DNA from: Phascolarctobacterium sp. | GTDB taxonomy: Bacteria > Bacillota > Negativicutes > Acidaminococcales > Acidaminococcaceae | DNA: 64,000 bases | Direction of reading: 5' to 3' | Assembly (NCBI RefSeq): GCF_030531065.1 | Contig: NZ_JAUNOQ010000003.1 | Coordinates: 1 to 64,000 of the forward strand | The notes under the pieces: model-generated | What the model saw: the letters and a program-made list of their open reading frames with translations, nothing else | Told to the model about the DNA's origin: nothing | The model's database searches: none | Made by a program: the position numbers and the translations under genes | In this document: piece by piece, positions 56,765-64,000 of the stretch | Position numbering within the stretch: position 1 is the stretch's first letter | Layout: every line of letters begins with the position of its first letter

Positions 56765-58867
56765 TTAGTTAGTGCCTTTGTTTTTAGCAATGATTGCTTC
56801 AGCAATGTTTCTAGGTACGTCTTCGTAATGGTCTACTTCCATAGAGTAGTTGCCGCGGCCCTGGGTCTTGCTGCGCAGGTCGGTTGCATAGCCGAACATT
56901 TCAGCCAGCGGAACAAATGCGCTGATAACCTGAGCGCCGTTACGAGCTTCCATACCGTCGATACGACCACGGCGAGAGTTGATGTCGCCGATTACGTCGC
57001 CCATGTATTCTTCAGGAACGGTAACTTCGACTTTCATGTAAGGTTCGAGGATAACCGGATTTGCTTTTTCAGCGCCGGCTCTGAAGCCCATGGAACCAGC
57101 AATCTTGAAGGCCATTTCAGAAGAGTCGACTTCATGGTAAGAACCATCATATACAGCAACGGCGATGTCAACCATCGGATAACCGGCAACTACGCCGTTT
57201 TCCATAGCTTCCTTAACGCCTGCTTCGATAGGAGCGATATATTCCTTAGGAATAGCGCCGCCGACAACCTTGTTTTCGAACAGGAAGCCTTCGCCAGGTT
57301 CGCGCGGAGTAATCTCCAGCCAGCAGTGACCGTATTGGCCTTTACCGCCGGACTGACGAACGAACTTGCCTTCGGATTTAACGGCTTTGCGAATGGTTTC
57401 ACGATAAGCAACCTGCGGATTACCAACAGTACAGCCTACTTTGAATTCGCGCAGCAGACGGTCAACAATGATGTCCAGGTGCAGCTCGCCCATACCGGAA
57501 ATAATGGTCTGGGAGGTTTCCGGATCAGTGTGAACGCGGAAGGTCGGATCTTCTTCTGCCAGTTTTTGCAGGGCAATGCCCATCTTTTCCTGGTCAGCTT
57601 TAGTTTTAGGTTCAACTGCAACAGAGATTACAGGATCGGGGAATACCATGGATTCCAGAATGATCTCGTTTTTCTCATCGCAGAGGGTATCACCAGTGGT
57701 GGTGTCTTTTAAGCCTACAGCAGCTGCGATATCACCGGAATAAACCTGTTCGATTTCTTCACGGTGGTTAGCGTGCATTTGCAGGATACGGCCGATACGC
57801 TCGCGTTTGCCCTTAGTGGAGTTGTATACATAAGAGCCAGCGGTCAGGGTACCGGAATATACACGGAAGAATGCCAGCTTACCAACGAAGGGGTCGGTAG
57901 CAATCTTGAAGGCCAGTGCGGAGAACGGAGCCTCGTCGCTGGACGGGCGCTCGTCTTCTTCGCCGGTGTCAGGATTTACGCCTTTGATATTCGGAATATC
58001 GGTAGGAGCGGGCATGAATTGAACTACTGCATCCAGCAGAGGCTGTACGCCTTTGTTCTTATAGGAAGAACCACAGCATACGGGGGTCATGTTGCAAGCG
58101 ATGGTTTGCTTACGGATACCGGCGATCAGTTCCTCCTCCGTCAGCTCTTCGCCTTCCAGATATTTCATCATCAGTTCGTCGTCGCCCTCGGCAACCGCCT
58201 CAACTAAAGCTGCACGGTACTCTTCGGCTTTTTCCTTCATGTCTTCCGGAATATCAACGAACTCTTCTTCCTTGCCCAGCGCATCGTCATAAACGATAGC
58301 TCTCATTTTAATCAGGTCTACCATGCCCTGGAAGGTATCTTCAAAGCCGATAGGCAGCTGAATGGGAACTGCGTTGGCGTTCAGGCGGGTTTTCATCATA
58401 TCGATTACGCGATAGAAGTCAGCGCCGGTAATATCCATTTTGTTTACATACGCCATACGGGGTACATGATACTTGTCAGCCTGACGCCATACGGTTTCAG
58501 ACTGAGGCTCAACGCCGCCCTTAGCGCAGAAAACTGCAACGGAACCATCGAGTACACGCAGGGAACGCTCAACCTCTACAGTGAAGTCAACGTGGCCCGG
58601 AGTGTCGATGATGTTAATGCGGTGCTTGTCGAATTGATGCTCAGAACCTTGCCAGTAGCAGGTGGTAGCAGCAGAAGTAATGGTTATACCACGTTCTTGC
58701 TCCTGAACCATCCAGTCCATAGTAGCGGCGCCTTCATGAACTTCGCCGATTTTATGGGTTTTGCCGGTATAGAACAGGATACGTTCGGTGGTAGTCGTTT
58801 TACCGGCGTCGATGTGAGCCATGATGCCGATATTTCTAGTTCTCTCAAGCGGTATTAATCTGCCCAC
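56765..58867 (-). CDS. fusA: Elongation factor G
   Basis: The 700-residue translocase has G1 [14 protein letters not shown]3 DTPGHVDF and G4 NKMD, then domains II-V ([16 protein letters not shown] and [20 protein letters not shown]). GTG start behind GGAGG. Confidence 0.99.
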   Translation of the reverse strand: MGRLIPLERTRNIGIMAHIDAGKTTTTERILFYTGKTHKIGEVHEGAATMDWMVQEQERGITITSAATTCYWQGSEHQFDKHRINIIDTPGHVDFTVEVERSLRVLDGSVAVFCAKGGVEPQSETVWRQADKYHVPRMAYVNKMDITGADFYRVIDMMKTRLNANAVPIQLPIGFEDTFQGMVDLIKMRAIVYDDALGKEEEFVDIPEDMKEKAEEYRAALVEAVAEGDDELMMKYLEGEELTEEELIAGIRKQTIACNMTPVCCGSSYKNKGVQPLLDAVVQFMPAPTDIPNIKGVNPDTGEEDERPSSDEAPFSALAFKIATDPFVGKLAFFRVYSGTLTAGSYVYNSTKGKRERIGRILQMHANHREEIEQVYSGDIAAAVGLKDTTTGDTLCDEKNEIILESMVFPDPVISVAVEPKTKADQEKMGIALQKLAEEDPTFRVHTDPETSQTIISGMGELHLDIIVDRLLREFKVGCTVGNPQVAYRETIRKAVKSEGKFVRQSGGKGQYGHCWLEITPREPGEGFLFENKVVGGAIPKEYIAPIEAGVKEAMENGVVAGYPMVDIAVAVYDGSYHEVDSSEMAFKIAGSMGFRAGAEKANPVILEPYMKVEVTVPEEYMGDVIGDINSRRGRIDGMEARNGAQVISAFVPLAEMFGYATDLRSKTQGRGNYSMEVDHYEDVPRNIAEAIIAKNKGTN

Positions 58868-58902
58868 TTCTAAATCCTCCTCAAAACAAATGAGTCAGGC
58901 CA

Positions 58903-59385
<483 letters not shown>

Positions 59386-59419
59386 TTAGGATTAAATCAT
59401 TCTTAATGTTTTCTTGAAA

Positions 59420-59800
59420 TTATTTCTTTGCTTTAGCACGTTTTGCACCGTACTTAGAGCGAGATTGGTTGCGGTTAGCAACGCCTGCAGTATCAAGAGC
59501 ACCGCGAATGATATGGTAACGCACACCAGGAAGGTCCTTAACTCTTCCGCCTCTGATCAGAACAACACTGTGTTCCTGAAGATTATGGCCGATACCCGGA
59601 ATATAAGCAGTAACCTCGATGCCGTTGGTCAAACGTACACGAGCTACTTTACGAAGTGCAGAGTTAGGTTTCTTCGGGGTAGTGGTGTAAACACGGGTGC
59701 ATACGCCACGTTTTTGCGGGCATTCTTTCAATGCCGGAGCAGTAGATTTGCTTTTCAGAACTTCTCTGCCTTTGCGTACCAGTTGGTTAATTGTAGGCAT
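59420..59800 (-). CDS. rpsL: Ribosomal protein S12
   Basis: The 126-residue decoding-site protein has [13 protein letters not shown] and [13 protein letters not shown], where both lysines linked to streptomycin resistance are wild type. GGAGG precedes ATG. Confidence 0.98.
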   Translation of the reverse strand: MPTINQLVRKGREVLKSKSTAPALKECPQKRGVCTRVYTTTPKKPNSALRKVARVRLTNGIEVTAYIPGIGHNLQEHSVVLIRGGRVKDLPGVRYHIIRGALDTAGVANRNQSRSKYGAKRAKAKK

Positions 59801-59868
59801 ATCGGCACCTCCTTTCCAAACAATTAGATTTTAATGATTATAAAAACTCGGCTTGCGCCAAGCCCTTA

Positions 59869-60120
59869 TCAAGCTTTGAGTATTGCAGCAGCCGCAGCCT
59901 TGACGTTAATGCCGCACGCCCGTCCGATATCCACCATGCTTTCCGTCGTAACGGCAGGCACGTTGTTTTCCCGGCACAGCGCGAGCAATTTCCCGGTAAC
60001 GCGCTCGTCCGCATCAACAGCAATGTAGACCAGCTCCGCCGCTTGTCTTGCCACAGCCTTTTCCGTCTGCTTTACGCCGACAGTCCGCTGCTCAGCTTGC
60101 TTTAAAGCCTCAAGCGTCAT
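59869..60120 (-). CDS. L7Ae/YbxF-like ribosome-associated protein
   Basis: The 83-residue protein belongs to the L7Ae/L30e/S12e family, which binds kink-turn RNA. It shows VYIAVDADERVTGKLLALCR and a C-terminal VDIGRACGINVKAAAAA. In Firmicutes the gene lies between rpoC and rpsL; here it is first in the str cluster. ATG 60120 follows GGAGG; the frame to 60153 lacks a ribosome site. Confidence 0.88.
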   Translation of the reverse strand: MTLEALKQAEQRTVGVKQTEKAVARQAAELVYIAVDADERVTGKLLALCRENNVPAVTTESMVDIGRACGINVKAAAAAILKA

Positions 60121-60168
60121 CAGGTTACCTCCTTCATAGAGCGCATAGCTCACCCGCGATACTGATAT

Positions 60169-60197
60169 ATTGTAACATCTTAAACAAAGCGTGTCAA
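60169..60197 (-). promoter_or_regulatory. Main promoter of the str ribosomal cluster
   Basis: Minus strand TTGACA (60192-60197), 17-bp spacer and TACAAT (60169-60174), 49 bp before the L7Ae-like gene. Confidence 0.8.
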
Positions 60198-60337
60198 CAC
60201 TTTTTGCTAAAAAACTTAGGATTTTTAAGTGCGTTTTTTGCCCTGTTAATGGGCGTCTTTCTTTCCACGTTTCCTAGTGTTTCATTATGCGTGCCACGAA
60301 CATTTGCGAAAACTAAAAGACATGTTCCCGTATCAAA

Positions 60338-60366
60338 ATTATAACGCTGCTTCACTGTATTTCACA
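60338..60366 (-). promoter_or_regulatory. Possible upstream promoter of the str cluster
   Basis: TATAAT (60338-60343) with a weak TGTGAA (60361-60366) at 17 bp. It would give a ~210-nt leader. The stretch between the two promoters holds no ORF. Confidence 0.4.
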
Positions 60367-60374
60367 GTTTTTTT

Positions 60375-60428
60375 ACAAAAAAAAGAGCTGTCACATTAGA
60401 CGCTTTATTTTCGTCAATGCTACAGCTC
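60375..60428 (-). terminator. Terminator of the symporter gene
   Basis: GAGCTGT and ACAGCTC close a long imperfect stem with inner GACG/CGTC pairing, followed by a run of eight T on the minus strand. Confidence 0.85.
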
Positions 60429-60450
60429 CTTAGCTTTACAAAATATTTTA

Positions 60451-61839
60451 TTAAGCCTGCTTTTTAGCCGGGCTGATAAGAGCAACCAGAACGTAAGCGG
60501 CAATGCACACCAACCACTCCATATAAATGACGTTCGGGAAAACGCGTACTGCCGGAGTAAGCTGCCACAAAACTAGCAGCACCAAGCCTGCCAGCAGCGT
60601 CCAAAAGCCTGCGGCTTTAGAAGTGTATTTGGGCATAAACAGCGCCACGATAACAATAACGCTGAAGGCCGCAGTCAAAGATAGGCCAATCATAATCGTG
60701 CCCAAAATACTGGAAACGCTCATAGCCAGCCCCAGCGTCAAAATACCGCTAATCATAACGCACAGGCGAGTCATAAGCAACTGCCGGGAATCGTCGCAGG
60801 ACGGATTGATAAAACGCTTGTAAATGTCACTGGAAAACAGTGTGCCTGCGCTCAGCAGTAAATTGCAGGCCGTCGACACATCTGCCGCCCACAAAGCCGC
60901 CAGCGTAATACCGGCCAACACCGGCTGCAAGCCTACGATAACCTGCGGTAAAGCCAACGCAGCCTGCGCGTCAGGATACATAGCTTTAGCTACAATTCCC
61001 AGAAAAGCGGCCAGCACACCTACCGGCAGCATCAAAATGCCGCCCCAGACAAAGCCCTTTTTAGCCGTTGCCGCATCCTTAGCACCCAAAGAAATTTGCA
61101 GAATGCTCTGCAGGGAAAGATTTACCGTAATCAGCGTAACCACCCAGCTGGTAATCGTCACAGGGCCTACGCCGTCGATAAAGCTGAACCAGGGCACATT
61201 GGTCGGCAGCGCCGCAGCCAAATGCTCCATAGTGCCGATTTTGTTAAACTGAATTACCGTAGCGGCCAAAATACCAGCGTAAATCAGAATGATGTTCAGC
61301 ACATTGGAAAGAGAAGCTGACCACATGCCGCCGATAAAGGTAATACCGATAAAAGTAATAGCGCTGACAATCATGCCTGTTTTGAAATCAAAAATATCGG
61401 GCAGAATAGCGTGCAGGATACTGCCGCCGGCAATATACTGCAAGGAAATAATAACCAGCTGAATAACAATCTGGCAGAACACGCCTAAGATTACCGCGCC
61501 GGTACTGTGATGGCGTTCGATAAGCTCGGTAATCGTCGTGATATTCTGCTCGCGGTATTTTTTTGCCATAAACAAGCCCATAACAATAGCGCCCAAGGCC
61601 CAGGCAATAGTATACCAGCCCGCGCTCAGGCCTACGCGGAAGGCATGCTCCGAAACGCCTATGGTAGAAGCGCCGCCCACGGCCAAGCCGATAATGGTTA
61701 CGCAAATCAGCGGCGCTGACAGCTTACGTCCGGCCAGAGCAAAATTCTCATTGTTGCCCTCGCTGCGTTTCTTAGCGAACCAGGAAATGCCGAACAGAGC
61801 AGCAATATACAATATTAAAATAACTAGGGAAACGGGCAC
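60451..61839 (-). CDS. Sodium:solute symporter family protein
   Basis: The 462-residue protein has about 13 spans of the SSS fold. The N-terminal part NENFALAGRKLSAPLICVTI and GGASTIGVSEHAFRVGLSAG carries the unwound first core helix, and AALWAADVSTACNLLLSAGT the sodium-site region. GTG 61839 is preferred because GAAGGAGG lies six bases upstream. The substrate is not recognisable. The leader contains a stable hairpin. Confidence 0.9.
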   Translation of the reverse strand: MPVSLVILILYIAALFGISWFAKKRSEGNNENFALAGRKLSAPLICVTIIGLAVGGASTIGVSEHAFRVGLSAGWYTIAWALGAIVMGLFMAKKYREQNITTITELIERHHSTGAVILGVFCQIVIQLVIISLQYIAGGSILHAILPDIFDFKTGMIVSAITFIGITFIGGMWSASLSNVLNIILIYAGILAATVIQFNKIGTMEHLAAALPTNVPWFSFIDGVGPVTITSWVVTLITVNLSLQSILQISLGAKDAATAKKGFVWGGILMLPVGVLAAFLGIVAKAMYPDAQAALALPQVIVGLQPVLAGITLAALWAADVSTACNLLLSAGTLFSSDIYKRFINPSCDDSRQLLMTRLCVMISGILTLGLAMSVSSILGTIMIGLSLTAAFSVIVIVALFMPKYTSKAAGFWTLLAGLVLLVLWQLTPAVRVFPNVIYMEWLVCIAAYVLVALISPAKKQA

Positions 61840-61884
61840 AAAAAATCCTCCTTCAAAATATATACGACTGTCAAAAAATACAAC

Positions 61885-61924
61885 GCCCATACTGACGGGC
61901 ACCTCTGTGCCGTCCTATATGGGC
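61885..61924 (-). promoter_or_regulatory. Structured leader hairpin before the symporter
   Basis: GCCCATA (outer), GACGG/CCGTC (middle) and GGCAC/GTGCC (inner) arms stack into one 40-nt hairpin, with TTTTTT six bases beyond. It resembles an attenuator or the folded part of a riboswitch. I could not match it to a known class. Confidence 0.5.
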
Positions 61925-62167
61925 CTGATCGTGCAGCCTTTAACAGCATATATGCAACAGACATTTGTATTCATTATTATGCGCCCGCATCGTTTATACT
62001 AACAATCATCCCCATGAAAGCCCCATATAAACCTCTTGATGCTCACTGCATAGCAATAATACAGACATTAGCTAAATTATAGGCTATCGCTAAAAATTCG
62101 TCAATAAATTTTCACAAGAAAGCATTGACAAAATAAAAATAGCCTCATACTTTTCCTGCAAGCTGCA
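61925..62167. other. Intergenic stretch without recognised gene
   Basis: About 240 AT-rich bases between the ABC transporter stop codon and the symporter leader hairpin. No ORF, repeat or clear promoter could be supported. Confidence 0.4.
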
Positions 62168-64000
62168 TTAAACCAATTGCCGTTTAACCAAAGAGGCGAA
62201 TACCCCTCCCATATTTATAAGTTCATAATAACTGCCGCTTTCCACTATGCGCCCCTTGTCCATAACTAAAATACGGTCGACGTTTTGCACGGTACTCAAG
62301 CGATGTGCAACGATAATTCTTGTCACACGCATAGCGTCTATACTATCGGACACCTTTTTCTGCGTCACATTGTCCAAAGCGCTGGTGGCCTCGTCCATAA
62401 TGATAATCCTAGGATTATTTACCAAAGCACGCGCTAATAAAATCCTTTGCTTCTGCCCGCCGGAAATATTACCGGCGCCCTCGCTGATAATAGTTTCCAT
62501 GCCCATGGGCATATTCATAATATCCTTATCCAGCCCTACCTTTTCTGCCGCCTTCCACGCGTCTTCCCTCGTCAAAGGCAGTGTGCCGACTATATTATCA
62601 AAAATTCGCCCCGTTAAAAGCCGACCGTTTTGCAAAACCACGCCCATCTGCGAGCGCACCGACGTTATGTCGATGTCCTCTAAATTATATCTGTCATAAT
62701 AAATCGCCCCATATGCAGGTTTTTCAAAGCCCAATAACAACCTTATAAGAGTGGACTTGCCGCAGCCGCTTGTCCCGACAATAGCCACCGCCTCTCCCTC
62801 TTTAATATGCAGCGTTAAATTATCCAACACCATAGGTGCATTCTCGTCATACCTGAAAGATACTTTTTCTAAATCAATATCTCCGCGTAAAACGCCAACC
62901 TCTATATTATCAGAAGCAACCTCCGGAACGGTCTCCAAGACGGGAACCAGTCGCTCAAGATTAGGTTTAATGTTTAACAAATCACTAATCGTTGGCACTA
63001 CAGAAATAATAACGGCATTAAAACCGCTAAAGGCGGCCTGGAAAGCTAAAAAGGTTGCATAATCCATATCCGGATTAGCGCCCTGGGCCGCCGCTTCTTT
63101 AATCCAATGCATGGTCATCGCATAAATTATCAGTGGCAATAAAAATCCCAAAACAGTATTTACCGCTTCAAGATAATTGCGCTGCCTGCGTTTTTTTACG
63201 TTCCAACGCCATTGTTCGCCGAATAATTTGGCCCATAAAGAATACGCTTGCTTTTCCGCGCCAGCTATCCTGAATTTATTCAAGCCGTTAAATATTTGTA
63301 AAACCAAAGCGGTTACCTTGCCGGATGCAATTACTATCTGCCTGTTTATACGCACAATATTATAATATATTACGCCTACAATCAGCAGATAGACAAACCA
63401 CAAGGCCAAAGCGACAACAGTAAGCTTAGCGCTGTAATACAGCATCAATGCCAAACTCCAGAAAGAAAACGCCATATTAAACACAGCGCCGATACTGCTT
63501 CCCATTAACGAGTCGCATATACCGTGAATACTTTCTATACGAGTAAAAAGCTCGCCCACTTGATATTTACGGAAAAAACTCATCGGCAAAGACAGCACCC
63601 GCAGCATAATACCGCTGCTTAATTTTATATCGACGCTATTCTTTATGCGCATGATGGCAATATTGCGCGCATAGCCAATCCCCGCCATAGTAAAAGCGGA
63701 AACCAACAGCACCTGCGTAACCGTGCTCAGCGCCCGCCGATCGTTAATCGGTATTATATCGCTAAAAATAGTTCCTGTAATCAACGGCGTAAGCAGCGGC
63801 ACCATGCCCGCAATAACGCTTATGAGCATAATCGCCGCAAGATCGTGCTTCCAGATATTCCGCAATACAAAGTTCAGCAAATCGCGCAGATTCAATTTAG
63901 GCTGCGTCAAAGCGGCGTAGCATACGAAAAAATTCTCCTGCAGTAATGCCGCTACGCTTTCGTCAACGCTAACCCCCAAAGGCTGGCTGGCGCTATAAGC
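62168..64000 (-). CDS. NHLM-type bacteriocin ABC transporter, partial
   Basis: The gene runs off the window; the visible 610 residues include AYSASQPLGVSVDESVAALL at the edge, a six-span exporter domain (about 40-330 of the visible part) and an ATPase with Walker A VGTSGCGKSTL, signature NISGGQKQRILLARAL and Walker B RIIIMDEATSAL. The architecture fits the NHLM bacteriocin-system transporter that has an extra N-terminal domain and no peptidase. Such exporters secrete modified peptides with nitrile-hydratase-like or Nif11 leaders. The N-terminal domain and partner genes should lie beyond 64000. Confidence 0.82.
   Translation of the reverse strand, partial: AYSASQPLGVSVDESVAALLQENFFVCYAALTQPKLNLRDLLNFVLRNIWKHDLAAIMLISVIAGMVPLLTPLITGTIFSDIIPINDRRALSTVTQVLLVSAFTMAGIGYARNIAIMRIKNSVDIKLSSGIMLRVLSLPMSFFRKYQVGELFTRIESIHGICDSLMGSSIGAVFNMAFSFWSLALMLYYSAKLTVVALALWFVYLLIVGVIYYNIVRINRQIVIASGKVTALVLQIFNGLNKFRIAGAEKQAYSLWAKLFGEQWRWNVKKRRQRNYLEAVNTVLGFLLPLIIYAMTMHWIKEAAAQGANPDMDYATFLAFQAAFSGFNAVIISVVPTISDLLNIKPNLERLVPVLETVPEVASDNIEVGVLRGDIDLEKVSFRYDENAPMVLDNLTLHIKEGEAVAIVGTSGCGKSTLIRLLLGFEKPAYGAIYYDRYNLEDIDITSVRSQMGVVLQNGRLLTGRIFDNIVGTLPLTREDAWKAAEKVGLDKDIMNMPMGMETIISEGAGNISGGQKQRILLARALVNNPRIIIMDEATSALDNVTQKKVSDSIDAMRVTRIIVAHRLSTVQNVDRILVMDKGRIVESGSYYELINMGGVFASLVKRQLV

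Overview
The window looks like a chromosomal segment of a Negativicutes bacterium (a Firmicute with an outer membrane), probably from the Acidaminococcaceae/Phascolarctobacterium group. The genus is an inference. Firmicute traits are a T-box leader on thrS, a KtrAB-like potassium system, zinc-type S14 and the gene order of the str/S10/spc/alpha ribosomal clusters. The outer membrane is shown by a 1346-residue type V autotransporter with a C-terminal beta-barrel ending in Phe. TAXI-TRAP transport and rubredoxin fit an anaerobic gut lifestyle.

Layout. 1-4.3 kb: a tRNA cluster (Tyr, fMet, Thr, Met), an rRNA methyltransferase, a potassium uptake pair and an AEC transporter. 4.3-6.4 kb: infC-rpmI-rplT with an attenuator leader and a probable AUA start, then ferritin. 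6.4-9.2 kb: an AT-rich glycosyltransferase pair (GtrB-like and GtrII-like) divergent from a small XRE regulator, with a perfect inverted repeat inside the gtr promoter. 9.16-16.06 kb: an accessory island flanked by direct repeats of the thrS 3' end. It holds a decayed thrS fragment, a truncated cytidylate-kinase-like gene, a MATE remnant, a MarR-RNHCP-RNHCP-AzlC-AzlD operon, a TIGR04076 protein and a MerR-MATE pair with a 19-bp-spacer promoter. 15.6-17.7 kb: intact thrS with its T-box.

17.8-24.3 kb: a secreted DUF4127 protein, the autotransporter, rubredoxin (too short for usual ORF cut-offs) and a 120-bp palindromic repeat. 24.3-33.1 kb: uvrB-uvrA-uvrC and a glcD-like oxidase with a C_GCAxxG protein. 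33.2-34.9 kb: a YeiH family exporter, then a type I toxin-antitoxin locus not previously evident from ORF calling: a 27-residue holin-like toxin on the minus strand, a convergent antisense RNA, and a second orphan small RNA of the same design. 34.9-40.8 kb: a small cysteine-rich protein, a gamma-glutamyltransferase family enzyme and a TAXI-DUF1850-TRAP permease operon.

41.0-60.2 kb: about 19 kb of minus-strand translation genes, from an L7Ae-like protein through rpsL, rpsG, fusA, tuf, the S10 and spc clusters (with secY and adk, without map) to rpoA and rplQ. rpoBC is not adjacent. 60.4-64 kb: a sodium:solute symporter with a structured leader, and the 3' part of an NHLM-type bacteriocin ABC transporter that runs off the window, so a RiPP cluster may lie beyond the edge.
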